DNA from: Nostoc sp. KVJ20 | GTDB lineage: Bacteria; Cyanobacteriota; Cyanobacteriia; Cyanobacteriales; Nostocaceae | Direction: 5' to 3' | DNA length: 64,000 bases | Assembly (NCBI RefSeq): GCF_001712795.1 | Contig: NZ_KV757581.1 | Location: forward strand, 1-64,000 | Shown: positions 18,622-26,948 of the stretch, piece by piece | Layout: every line of letters begins with the position of its first letter | Position numbering within the stretch: position 1 is the stretch's first letter | Position numbers and translations under genes: made by a program | Notes under the pieces: generated by a model | Seen by the model: only the letters and a program-made list of their open reading frames with translations | Database searches by the model: none | Told to the model about the DNA's origin: nothing

Positions 18622-19716
18622 TCATCCCATTGTCACCATCCGCCGAATTTCATCACTCTTGAAGCCGATCGCCATTGGACGACGTACCCCCCCAAGTGCC
18701 ACCACGTCATATAATTCCAGTACCACCCCTTCCATTCGCAGGGAATGCACAATATCCCCACTCCGCAGGTCAATCACCAGCAATCCACACCGAGGTTCGA
18801 CGTTTTTTTGTTGCAATTTCTCATTTAGGGGCAACCCACTAAAGGTCTTATTGTGCCTCGGCTGAGAAATCCCCACGATCGCAAAGTCGCCATGAAATGC
18901 ACAACCACGCATGTATCCTGGACAAAAAGCCACGGGTTCAAAGCTGCCTCGTTCTAAGTCGACGTACCCAAAATCGCCTGTCCCAGAGTTGAGTAACCAC
19001 AGCTTGTCTCTATACCACCGAGGAGAATGAGGCATAGAAAGCCCCTTTAGTACTATCTCGTTACTCTCTACATCAATGACGCAACCACCATCAACCCGCC
19101 TGTCCCGCCATCCCTCCGCCGCATCTGATTGACTAACAACAGTGACGTATTTGGGTTGACCATCCCGCATTGCCAAACCGTTGAAATGACACCTATCTTC
19201 CGCTGCCAATTTACTAATAAATGGCGGTTGCCACAGGGGTATGAAACTGTGGGTGGGGCTAACTTTTGATAAACAGCTAAATAGCGTATTGACAAATATT
19301 AGATTCTCTGATTCATTTAAACCACCACTGGCAATTTTGCCGTTTAGGAGTGGGGAATTACTCAGAGCAATATCGTGAATATCTAAGTCGCCTGTTACAT
19401 AACTCATCTGGGGCAAATAAACAGCATCGTAGTTGTCATGAACTTGTCCCGGCTGTAGTATGTTCTCGAAGCGCCACAGTTGATAAAGCGTACTCATATA
19501 CAAACTCCTCCCACAGGCGTACAAACCCATGCAGCGCTCAAAGGTGCGCTCGAAGACTGAGAGTTTGCCGTTTGGTTGCAAGCCAACGAAAAATAATTTA
19601 CCTGCTTGATAGGTGCTGAAAGCTAGACTGAGATTCTGCTCTAACAGCCAAGGTGTGAATTGCCGTGAGGCATTTATTTCTAAGCTTTTAGTTGCAGCTA
19701 CAGGAAATTGATTCAT
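18622..19716 (-). CDS. TIGR03032-family protein
   Basis: 364 residues with RQFTPWLLEQNLSLAFSTYQ, HDIALSNSPLLNG, DRCHFNGLAMRDGQPKYVT and SMPHSPRWYRDKLWLLNSG, features I recognise as the TIGR03032 (DUF4915) family. These are probably beta-propeller-like proteins, of unknown function, often next to large surface proteins in cyanobacteria. It is upstream of and co-directional with the FG-GAP/RTX gene, 78 bases apart, so the two are likely one transcript. It has no signal peptide. A role connected to the giant protein is inferred from position only. Confidence 0.8.
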   Translation of the reverse strand: MNQFPVAATKSLEINASRQFTPWLLEQNLSLAFSTYQAGKLFFVGLQPNGKLSVFERTFERCMGLYACGRSLYMSTLYQLWRFENILQPGQVHDNYDAVYLPQMSYVTGDLDIHDIALSNSPLLNGKIASGGLNESENLIFVNTLFSCLSKVSPTHSFIPLWQPPFISKLAAEDRCHFNGLAMRDGQPKYVTVVSQSDAAEGWRDRRVDGGCVIDVESNEIVLKGLSMPHSPRWYRDKLWLLNSGTGDFGYVDLERGSFEPVAFCPGYMRGCAFHGDFAIVGISQPRHNKTFSGLPLNEKLQQKNVEPRCGLLVIDLRSGDIVHSLRMEGVVLELYDVVALGGVRRPMAIGFKSDEIRRMVTMG

Positions 19717-20256
19717 TTTTCTATCAGGGAGGAGAATTAAACACGATCCTATCCCGATGTAGGTTTATTCACTCTTGAATTATCTCTTTCTTCAGTAAGA
19801 TCACATAACCTGCTTCACCAAATCTTGAAGATATAACTTTTTATCTAATTTGATAAATGATCAAATTTACATTAAATTAACTTTATTATTCGTTTGCGAA
19901 TATTTTTTTTACTGATTATAAATTCCATATACTATGAAATTCTCTGTGTTTATTGACGAAAACACATTTTCTGTTTGTGTTATGGCTCATTATGTGATAT
20001 TAGTTTTTACTAAAAATACATAAGTAAATTCTATAAATATAAATAGAGAACAATCTCGCATCAGCAAGAATCAAGTTCATACAAGCTTTATATTCCCCTT
20101 CCGTACCCAGGACTGTCACAATAGGTGATACCATTCACGAAAAATATGATACAGATTTAACCCCTGAAAGCTTTCCTGCATCTAATTTTTTTAATTGCGA
20201 ATGGGCGAAAAAGCGAATTGTGAATTGGTATGATCGCTGTCCTTAATTTTGCGTAA
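19717..20256. other. AT-rich intergenic region
   Basis: About 540 bases, very AT-rich, with no credible reading frame. It separates the TIGR03032 gene from an Hsp20 remnant and presumably carries the former's promoter. The deleted 5' part of the Hsp20 gene has left nothing recognisable here. Confidence 0.5.
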
Positions 20257-20511
20257 GCGAAAGACCTGGATGTGCAAGTCACGGAAGATGCTGTTTACGT
20301 TAGCGGTGAGCGGAAGTCGGAAACTAAAACTGAGGAAAAAGGTGTTACCAGAAGTGAGTTTCATTACGGCAAATTTCAACGCGTAATTCCTCTATCGACT
20401 CGAATTCAAAATACTAACGTTACGGCAGATTATAAAGACGGCATCTTGAATCTGAAACTGCCTAAAACTGAGCAAGAAAAGAACAAAGTTGTCAAGGTTA
20501 ATTTAGAATAA
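20257..20511 (+). pseudogene. Hsp20/alpha-crystallin, 5'-truncated remnant
   Basis: The frame reads AKDLDVQVTEDAVYVSGERK and continues with FHYGKFQRVIPLSTRI and YKDGILNLKLPK to a normal C-terminus. This is the second half of the alpha-crystallin domain of a small heat-shock protein. A TAA at 20254-20256 sits just before the conserved part, and no N-terminal region can be found upstream. A GTG at 20272 could start a 79-residue piece, but it would lack the first strands of the domain. I regard it as a decayed gene. Confidence 0.8.
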
Positions 20512-20634
20512 CCTGCTAACTAATGGTTTGCGCTCAGATTAATTTACCTCCAATGATTGATTGAAATAGTTAAGAGCTTGGTCATGGGAGTTACCAGGCT
20601 TTTTTCTAAGCAATTTAGCGTTGATAAAAAAGTA

Positions 20635-22815
20635 CTAAAGACTTTCGAGATTTTTAAACACCTCTGTGGCTGACTGATATCGTTGAGTGAAGTCAAAATG
20701 TACCATTCTATTTAAAATAATAACTAACGCATTTGTAGCCTCAGTTAGTTCGCGCCAATGTTGCCAAACCTGTTGATTCCCATCAGATTCTTTTGAAATA
20801 ATTATTTCACCAGTGTTTGTGTCTCTACGAAATTCTCTTGGTTCTACCCCAGTTAAACCTTGTATCCCCATAATTCCCAACGCATAAATATCGCTGTTGA
20901 GTTTTGGCAATCCACTCATTTGTTCAGAAGGTGCATAATTAGGAGTGCCAATTGAAATGGTCTGAGCTTCTTGCTGCTGAGGCTGAATTTGCTTAACAGC
21001 ACCAAAGTCAATTAAAACAATATGCCCATCTGATTCTCGCCTAATCAAGTTGCTAGGTTTAATATCTCGATGGATAACGCCATAGCTGTGAACAAAAACA
21101 AGCACATTTAAAACTTCTTTAAGCATATCCACAACTTCAGCTTGTTTGAGTTGCTTCCCAGAGGATAGCTCTTTATCCATAGCGTGCCCTCGAACAAATT
21201 CTTGCACTAAAGAAAATTGTCGATTTTCTTCAAAAAAAGCTAGCAGTTGGGGAATTTGTGGATGCTTACCCAAAGTTTCTAAAATTTCTGCTTCAGCGTC
21301 AAATAGGCGTCTGACGACATTTAAATATTCTGCATCTTGGCGGGGAGGTCGCAACTGTTTAACTACACACTGCGGATTACCAGGGCGCTGGATATCGTCA
21401 GCCAAATAAGTATTGCTAAATCCTCCAGAACCCAAGGGTTGAGTAATTTTGTAGCGGTTGTTTAGTAGCGTGCCTAGCGAAATTTCCTGCCCAATGGAAT
21501 CAGCAATTACCGTTGGCGCTTCATTTGCGGCATTGCCGCGCTGTCGTAAAAGACCTTGCAATTCCACAATTAATTGTTGGTGTTCTTGAACCCGTTGGGT
21601 AATTTCTTTTTGCTCCTGCTTAGTTTGATGAGCAGTATAGGCAAGGACACTCCCGGCGGTAAATACTAACCCCAACGCCGGAGATATTACTGGCAACCAT
21701 CCAGCTTGGGTAAAAATGACAAAATTAGCTCCAAATAACACTGCAAGGGCTGTTGCTCCTGCTAATCCTAAGCCTAGTGGATGTTGAATTCGCCATACTA
21801 ACAACCCACCAACTAAAGTCCATCCCCATATCAAAAGGACTTCACCCCACTCAGGCAAAAACCAAAATAGAGGCTGTTTGTTAAGAACAGCACTGAGAAC
21901 TTGACTAACGCTGTGGGCATGAATTTCAATTCCGGCTATTTTGCCAGAATTATCTGACTTACCACTAGCAAATGGTGTATTAAAAATATCATTTAAACTA
22001 TTGGCTGTTGAACCAATTAAAACGATGCGGTCTTTGACCAAATCTGGTTTAACTTGATTTGCAAGTACTTCTGTAATAGTTACCTGCTGGGCGACCTGAT
22101 GACCAGAACGGTAGTTAAGCAGAATTTGGTAGCCGTTGGTATCGGCTTTTTTATAACCGCCAGCGTTACTTTGCAGAGGTTTAAATACTGTATCTCGTAG
22201 TTGTAATTCCTTTTTTGGGGTAAATTCTACTTGGATGCCTCCAACTTCCAAGTATTTGAGTGCTAGTTGCAAGCTAAAAGAATAGGTACTTTGACAAGAA
22301 TCAGACTCTTCTGCATTTACCAATAATAGGTTGCGGCGAATTGTGGCATCAGTATCTTCTACGACATCATTAAATCCTACTCGCTCTGCTTCAACCCCTT
22401 TTGGAGGTGCTATTCCCGGATTGTTAGAACCAGAATGTTTGCAGATAGGAATGATGATATCGCTCTGTTGTAGGCGTTGTAGGAGTTTTTCGTGACCAGG
22501 CTGTACTGGTAAGTCACGAAAAATATCTAGACCAATGGCTCGCGGTTCATAAGCTTCAAGTTTGCCTAACAGTTGGTCTAGAAGTTCACCAGACAGGGGC
22601 CAATTCCATTTTTGGATATCTTTTTCACTTAAAGCAACTATCAACAGACGAGCGTCTGGGCCTGGGTCGGCACGTAATTGCATCATTTGGTCGTAGACCT
22701 TCATTTCCAGAGGCTCGAAAACCCCAAGTTTTTGAATGCCTACTAGTAAAAGTGTAGCGATCGCACTTGAAAGAATAACTGGCTGTCTAAATAAACTTTT
22801 AAAATTTGCAACCAT
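20635..22815 (-). CDS. CHASE2-domain serine/threonine protein kinase
   Basis: 726 residues. One N-terminal membrane segment precedes a CHASE2 extracytoplasmic sensor (about residues 30-310; ARLLIVALSEKDIQKWNWP, RAIGLDIFRD, RIVLIGSTANSLND). Three membrane segments follow (about 325-400), then a short coiled coil. A Hanks-type kinase domain (about 450-720) has GSGGFSNTYLA, HRDIKPSNLI, DFGAVKQ and GTPNYAPSEQ, so all catalytic residues are present. CHASE2-kinase fusions are common in cyanobacteria. It lies directly downstream of, and on the same strand as, the FHA protein of the CIS operon, with a hairpin and a MITE between. FHA domains bind phosphothreonine, so the neighbour is a plausible target. 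Confidence 0.9.
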   Translation of the reverse strand: MVANFKSLFRQPVILSSAIATLLLVGIQKLGVFEPLEMKVYDQMMQLRADPGPDARLLIVALSEKDIQKWNWPLSGELLDQLLGKLEAYEPRAIGLDIFRDLPVQPGHEKLLQRLQQSDIIIPICKHSGSNNPGIAPPKGVEAERVGFNDVVEDTDATIRRNLLLVNAEESDSCQSTYSFSLQLALKYLEVGGIQVEFTPKKELQLRDTVFKPLQSNAGGYKKADTNGYQILLNYRSGHQVAQQVTITEVLANQVKPDLVKDRIVLIGSTANSLNDIFNTPFASGKSDNSGKIAGIEIHAHSVSQVLSAVLNKQPLFWFLPEWGEVLLIWGWTLVGGLLVWRIQHPLGLGLAGATALAVLFGANFVIFTQAGWLPVISPALGLVFTAGSVLAYTAHQTKQEQKEITQRVQEHQQLIVELQGLLRQRGNAANEAPTVIADSIGQEISLGTLLNNRYKITQPLGSGGFSNTYLADDIQRPGNPQCVVKQLRPPRQDAEYLNVVRRLFDAEAEILETLGKHPQIPQLLAFFEENRQFSLVQEFVRGHAMDKELSSGKQLKQAEVVDMLKEVLNVLVFVHSYGVIHRDIKPSNLIRRESDGHIVLIDFGAVKQIQPQQQEAQTISIGTPNYAPSEQMSGLPKLNSDIYALGIMGIQGLTGVEPREFRRDTNTGEIIISKESDGNQQVWQHWRELTEATNALVIILNRMVHFDFTQRYQSATEVFKNLESL

Positions 22816-22953
22816 CTTTTTAAATAGGTTTTACTTTAAAATATACGAATATTTTTAGATTAATTTTTATTATTGAAATTATTCTATGCAATTTGCAACT
22901 TTTCAAAAAATATAGTAATTATATTTTACGTATGAAAATCTTAAGCTTAAGAC

Positions 22954-22989
22954 TAAGATTCCCGATTTCTTGTAAAATCGGGAATCTTA
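22954..22989. terminator. Terminator-like hairpin
   Basis: taagattcccgattt and aaatcgggaatctta form a perfect 15-bp stem with a six-base loop. It lies between the FHA gene and the kinase gene (both minus). It could end or attenuate the CIS transcript before the kinase gene, although no long T-run follows on that strand. Confidence 0.6.
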
Positions 22990-23016
22990 TTGTTTATGAA
23001 TCATTAAGTAGGGCTA

Positions 23017-23139
23017 CATAAGACTCATATTTGATTGCTGAAAAAACTCCGTAAAACTCAAAAACCCTTCTTACCCATTGCCTTCTTGCCTATTGCCTGT
23101 CTACGCAAATCAATTCAAAAATCAAAGCAGATTTCTATC
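23017..23139. mobile_element. MITE-like element, copy 2
   Basis: This is the same element as at 12676 and 60530. The left end is cataagactcatatttgatt and the right end tcaaagcagatttctatc. It is slightly more diverged and shorter (about 123 bp). The right end contains the TAG stop codon of the FHA gene (23135-23137). Confidence 0.75.
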
Positions 23140-25126
23140 CCTCTTTAAGATAATGCACGATCGCCTCTGCTGTTGGCAAATTAGTTGCCAGTAAAACTTG
23201 ATTAATAGTACACAATCTCAACAATGCTTCTTCATTTGCTTGACCAGACTGAGGTTGCAGCAAATCTCTCAGGAAAATAACTGCTAAAATTTCTCCGGCT
23301 CCAACCAATGAAGCAATTGTTTGATATCCTCCAGAAGTTGGTGCAGGGGTTTGTTGACTAATAGTTATTCCTGCTTGTTGATGTAAGACTTCACTAACAG
23401 ATGGCCACGCAATTGTAAAGCTCTCTGAGAAAAATTCCTGATGTTGAGAAACAAATTCAGCAAGTTCTAATTTCTTGCTTTCGTGAGCAATGAGGACTAT
23501 ATTTCTTTCAATGAGCGTTTCTTCCGGAGTTTCCTCAAACTCATCTTCTTTTACTTCCGAAACTTCTTCAATAGTCTGACTGATACTCTCAGTAGCTCCA
23601 CTTTCTATTGTTTTCAAGAATTGAATATCAGCGGAGTTAAAAACTTCACTTGCTTGTTCAGAAACATCATCAACATCTACACTGACTTCTTCAGTACTTG
23701 TATTACTCGAATCAATGTATTGACTGCTGAAAACTTCCGGGACGTTATCATCAAGCGTAGTCAATGTTTCAGGAACTTCATTGACTGTTTCATCAGCAGC
23801 AGAACTAGATTCTACTTCATCAACATCTGCGCTGTCTTCTGCTGTTAATAACGTATCTAAATTTACTACTTCATCACTGATATCCTGTGTCGCTTGGCTC
23901 AAGGGTTCTTCTGGCTGAATGTCCGCTTCTTCAGGAATTTGACTGATAGCCTCATCAACATCTGCACTAACTTCTTCTACTACTGGCGTATCCAAATTTG
24001 CTACTTCATCATGAGTAGCTTCTGGAACGAAGCTCTCTTCCTTAGATACTTGGTGAAAAATATCGCGCGGCTGCACAAAAGTGACTTCTGCTGCTAGTGC
24101 TGCTTCCCATTCTGCATCTTCATCGGAAATAGATTCTGCAATGGTACTCTCCTGTGCAGGAACTTCGTTGAAAATATCACGCGGCTGTACGAAGGTGACT
24201 TCCGCTTCCAGTGCTGCCTCTAACTCTGCATACTCATCGTCGGTAGCTTCTGGAATGGCACTTGTATCACGCTGCTGGACGATAGTAGATTCTGCCGCTA
24301 GTGCTGCTTCCAAGTCTGCAATCTCGTCGTCGGTAGCTTCTGGAAGAATACTTTCCTCTTCAGGAGTTTCAATAATGTTTTTAGGTGCAGCGATCGCATC
24401 ATCAGCTAGAGTAAAAGAAACTTCCTCACTATCTTCGCTGACTGCTGGAACTTCTACTTCCTCAACATCTTCGCTGACTTCTGTTGTAACTAAACGCAAA
24501 TCCACAATTTCATCACGAACATCGTGTGGAACTTCGCTGACTGCTTCTGGTGACTGAATGATGTTTTCAGGGGCGATTATCTCAACAACCGGGATGACAT
24601 CATCATCTTGAGTAGAAACAACTTCGGAGATTTCGCTGATTTCTGGGGAAGGTGTTTCTACTTCGGGAGTAATTGGCGCTGGAACTTCGTTGACTATTTC
24701 TGGCGCTGGTGTAGCAACGTTGGGAGTGCTGACATTTTCAGGCGATCGCGGCCGAGAAAACAGTGAAGGATCTATAATTCTAAAGACTGTCTCTGGTTGC
24801 TCATAAGCAGGAGCAACTGCTTCTAAGATCAAAACATAATCTGCAATCCGAATAACGTCTCCATCGCTCAAAGAATATGGTCGATCTTTTTCAGCTTGTT
24901 TCCCATTAAATATTGATCCATTTCTACTGCCAAGGTCAGAGAAGTAGTAATTTCCACCTTTCACAAAAAACTTAGCGTGTACCCGACTAATATCAGGGCT
25001 GTCTAGTAGTAAATCAGAATCAGGAGAACGACCTATTAGCCATTCTCCTCTCGTTGGATTTTCTATGGTAAGGTCAACTTCATTGACTTCATTTAAAGTT
25101 GGTGAGTAGCTAACTTTTACTTTCAT
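23135..25126 (-). CDS. FHA domain protein with degenerate methylglyoxal-synthase-like C-terminal domain
   Basis: 663 residues. Residues about 25-95 are an FHA domain with IGRSPDSD, SRVHAKF and SRNGSIFNG, the phosphothreonine-binding loops. A long acidic, Ser/Thr/Glu-rich linker (about 110-535) follows, with repeated units such as AALAAEVTFVQPRDIF. Residues about 540-663 match the methylglyoxal synthase fold: IVLIAHESKKLELAEFV, SGGYQTIASLVGAGEILAVI, NEEALLRL and LLATNLPTAEAI. Against E. coli MgsA, the catalytic Asp71 (GGDQQ) is Tyr here (residue 601), and His98 and Asp101 are also replaced; His19 is kept. So it is probably a ligand- or protein-binding module, not an enzyme. Its ATG overlaps the stop of the small CIS gene upstream, placing it in the injection-system operon. 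The stop codon is supplied by a MITE. Confidence 0.8.
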   Translation of the reverse strand: MKVKVSYSPTLNEVNEVDLTIENPTRGEWLIGRSPDSDLLLDSPDISRVHAKFFVKGGNYYFSDLGSRNGSIFNGKQAEKDRPYSLSDGDVIRIADYVLILEAVAPAYEQPETVFRIIDPSLFSRPRSPENVSTPNVATPAPEIVNEVPAPITPEVETPSPEISEISEVVSTQDDDVIPVVEIIAPENIIQSPEAVSEVPHDVRDEIVDLRLVTTEVSEDVEEVEVPAVSEDSEEVSFTLADDAIAAPKNIIETPEEESILPEATDDEIADLEAALAAESTIVQQRDTSAIPEATDDEYAELEAALEAEVTFVQPRDIFNEVPAQESTIAESISDEDAEWEAALAAEVTFVQPRDIFHQVSKEESFVPEATHDEVANLDTPVVEEVSADVDEAISQIPEEADIQPEEPLSQATQDISDEVVNLDTLLTAEDSADVDEVESSSAADETVNEVPETLTTLDDNVPEVFSSQYIDSSNTSTEEVSVDVDDVSEQASEVFNSADIQFLKTIESGATESISQTIEEVSEVKEDEFEETPEETLIERNIVLIAHESKKLELAEFVSQHQEFFSESFTIAWPSVSEVLHQQAGITISQQTPAPTSGGYQTIASLVGAGEILAVIFLRDLLQPQSGQANEEALLRLCTINQVLLATNLPTAEAIVHYLKEG

Positions 25127-25305
25127 ATTAATTTTTGGTTAATTTTATTGATTTCCGCTACCCAGCGCTGACGGGTAGTATGTTCTAAATTTAAAATATC
25201 ATCTTGCGACCAGTGGAAATGATAAGCAATAAAAGCTACCTCCTCATATAAAGTATCAGAGGGGTAGCTTAGGACTCCCCCGCTAGTTCTAGCTCCACTG
25301 AAAAT
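25123..25305 (-). CDS. DUF6760-like small CIS protein, no standard start codon
   Basis: A minus-strand frame reads LSYPSDTLYEEVAFIAYHFH, then WSQDDILNLEHTTRQRWVAE, and ends at a TGA that overlaps the FHA start (ATGA). I recognise this as the small DUF6760-type protein of cyanobacterial injection-system operons. The frame opens only after a stop at 25309-25311 and holds no ATG, GTG or TTG before the conserved part. Either translation begins at a rare codon (ATT at 25305), or it is made by a -1 shift from the preceding gene at the GGGGG run at 25277-25281, or the start was lost. The start given is therefore provisional. Confidence 0.6.
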   Translation of the reverse strand: MFSGARTSGGVLSYPSDTLYEEVAFIAYHFHWSQDDILNLEHTTRQRWVAEINKINQKLI

Positions 25306-25652
25306 TGATTATTACAGTGGGGACATTGTGTCGGAATATGTACATTGCCTTGCTGATTAATTCGATTGTAAAATTCTCGGAGATAGGCAATGTCATGTAA
25401 AAGCAGTCCTTCGAGTAAATCAGGACTAACAGAGTTGAAACTACCCAAGCGAGTAATAACTCGTGCAAGCATCACCAATACACCGTAAGCTGGATTTTCC
25501 TGAACTCCGCGTTCTTGTTGCACCAAAATTTCATCTTTGGCGGTGGCTAAACGCATTACCCCATGACGATGTACTCGGTGTTCACCATCACTCAATCCTC
25601 TAGGAAGAGTGAAGGCAAATTCTGTGCAGAGAGTATCCTTTTTACGGCGCAT
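25269..25652 (-). CDS. CIS T4-baseplate-chaperone-like protein, copy 2, with zinc-finger-like C-terminus
   Basis: 127 residues from ATG 25652 (MRRKKDTLCTEFAFTLPRGL). It is paralogous to the gene at 26073: both share EFxFTLPxG, HRxGVMRLxTAxDEI, ARVITxLG and DxxYLxxFYxRIN. The family is the phage tail assembly / T4 baseplate hub chaperone type found in injection-system operons. Unlike its paralogue it ends with CPHCNNQFSVELEL, a metal-binding knuckle. The open frame continues upstream into repeats, so the start is chosen by alignment with the paralogue. It overlaps the DUF6760-like frame. Confidence 0.75.
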   Translation of the reverse strand: MRRKKDTLCTEFAFTLPRGLSDGEHRVHRHGVMRLATAKDEILVQQERGVQENPAYGVLVMLARVITRLGSFNSVSPDLLEGLLLHDIAYLREFYNRINQQGNVHIPTQCPHCNNQFSVELELAGES

Positions 25653-25687
25653 AGGTAATTTGGGCATTGGGAATTGGAAATTGACTG

Positions 25688-25796
25688 GTTCCCAGCCTTC
25701 AGGCTGGGAACCCATTCTGGGAGGCTCCGCCTCCTCTTTGTTGACAAGAGGTAGAACCTCTGCGAATACATTCCCAGCCTGGAGGCTGGGAACGAG
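25688..25796. repeat. Palindromic gttcccagcc...ggctgggaacgag element, copy A
   Basis: About 109 bp that begins gttcccagccttcaggctgg, ends cctggaggctgggaacgag and contains ggaggctccgcctcc in the middle; each part is itself palindromic. A diverged copy is at 30429-30534. It sits in the gap between the two chaperone-like genes of the CIS operon. Confidence 0.75.
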
Positions 25797-25799
25797 GCT

Positions 25800-25988
25800 A
25801 ATGAGTCTTTGAACTCCGTTAATGAGCCTCTGAACTCCGTTAATGAGCCTCTGAACTCCGTTAACGAGTCTTTGAACTCCGTTAATGAGTCTTTGAACTC
25901 CGTTAATGAGTCTTTGAACTCCGTTAATGAGTCTTTGAACTCCGTTAATGAGGCTTTGAACTCCATTAATGAGTCTTTGAACTCCATT
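25800..25988. repeat. 21-bp minisatellite, about nine copies
   Basis: Nine head-to-tail copies of aatgagtctttgaactccgtt with few substitutions, followed by a partial unit. As 21 is a multiple of three it is open in several frames and mimics repetitive proteins (SLTEFKD on minus, LNSVNES on plus). I do not regard either as a gene. It separates the two chaperone-like genes of the CIS operon. Confidence 0.9.
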
Positions 25989-26072
25989 AATGAGTTTTTA
26001 TTTTTATTCTCTACTCTCCTGCTCCCTGCTCCTTCATCCCAATTCCCCAGTCCCCAGTCCCCTTTCCCCAAT

Positions 26073-26420
26073 TCAATTTTGAAGAAGTGCTTCGGGGGAA
26101 TTGATTTTATCTTCTGGGATGGAAGTTTCGCCTTCCAAGCCATTGATTCGTCGGTAAAAATCTTGGAGGTAGTTCAAATCTTGGGAAAAAAAGTTTTCCA
26201 CAATTGCAGGAGTCACTTCTGATAAAGCACCCAAGTGGGTAATCACTCGCGCCAAGATAATAATTGTGGCATAAACGGGATTAGCTTTAACGCGGGGGTC
26301 ACGCAAGGGTGCAATCTCGTCTATCGCCGTTGATAACCGCATTACACCTTTACGGTGGAGGTTGCCTTCAGAGTCTAGATACCCCTTTGGCAGTGTAAAT
26401 TCAAACTCTGTGGGAAACAT
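26073..26420 (-). CDS. CIS T4-baseplate-chaperone-like protein, copy 1
   Basis: 115 residues starting MFPTEFEFTLPKGYLDSEGN, with HRKGVMRLSTAIDEIAPLRD and ARVITHLGALSEVTPAIVE. It is the same family as the 25269-25652 gene (tail assembly / T4 baseplate hub chaperone type) but lacks the C-terminal CPHC knuckle. A strong ribosome-binding site (aggagg) precedes the ATG at 26420, and it is 11 bases downstream of the tube gene, so it is in the CIS operon. These proteins are thought to help tail or baseplate assembly; the precise step is inferred. Confidence 0.75.
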   Translation of the reverse strand: MFPTEFEFTLPKGYLDSEGNLHRKGVMRLSTAIDEIAPLRDPRVKANPVYATIIILARVITHLGALSEVTPAIVENFFSQDLNYLQDFYRRINGLEGETSIPEDKINSPEALLQN

Positions 26421-26431
26421 AATCCTCCTAA

Positions 26432-26926
26432 TTACTTCACGCGTTTAAATTCCTCAAAAGCAACCTCCACCTCCTCAATTTCGATGTCATGGCTGCGGGC
26501 ATTGACATCAGCAATTTTGTAACTTGCGGGCCAAGCACCGGCTAATTCAAATCTAGCTACTTCTTGATTTGCCTGATTATAAATAGACAAAGCAACAAGT
26601 CTACGTTGCTGTGACCAATTACCCTTTTCGACTTTTTCAAACCACTTCCAAAAATCCATAGAGTTGGTGGTACCTCTACGCAGAATGAGATTACCACTCT
26701 TGGGATTGCTAGGAAGCTTAGTTCTCACCACCTGACCTTTTGATTGCCCTTTTGTACCCCAGGTTTGAGAAGTAACTTCAGAAATTTCAATTACCTCTTG
26801 GGTTCTTTTGAAGCCTTGACACTCCAAAAAAAAGCAATTGGCATCGTTTTGACCTTCTAGTGTCAGTTCCAAATAGAACCGATGGGCTGTCAGAACTTCT
26901 GGAATTCGGCTTGCGGATTGTACCAC
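26432..26926 (-). CDS. CIS tube protein 2 (phage T4 gp19-like)
   Basis: 164 residues of the gp19/Hcp-type tail tube family: HRFYLELTLEGQNDANCFFL, CQGFKRTQEVIEI, LILRRGTTNSMDFWKWFEKV and a C-terminal IEIEEVEVAFEEFKRVK. The start is GTG (26926). It lies 22 bases after the first tube gene. Injection systems of this class usually encode two or three tube paralogues; this more diverged one may form the ring at the baseplate end. It acts as part of the inner tube through which effectors travel. Confidence 0.88.
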   Translation of the reverse strand: MVQSASRIPEVLTAHRFYLELTLEGQNDANCFFLECQGFKRTQEVIEISEVTSQTWGTKGQSKGQVVRTKLPSNPKSGNLILRRGTTNSMDFWKWFEKVEKGNWSQQRRLVALSIYNQANQEVARFELAGAWPASYKIADVNARSHDIEIEEVEVAFEEFKRVK

Positions 26927-26948
26927 TGTTAATTACTGCAAATGCTAA

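Noticed and set aside
24081..24557. Plus-strand Ser/Ala-rich frame
   Set aside because: Antisense of the acidic linker of the FHA protein.
25800..25988. Possible CRISPR array
   Set aside because: The 21-bp units are contiguous with no unique spacers and no cas genes are nearby.
25592..26222. Repetitive frames on both strands (SLTEFKD, LNSVNES)
   Set aside because: They are translations of a 21-bp minisatellite and neighbouring repeats, open only because 21 is a multiple of three.
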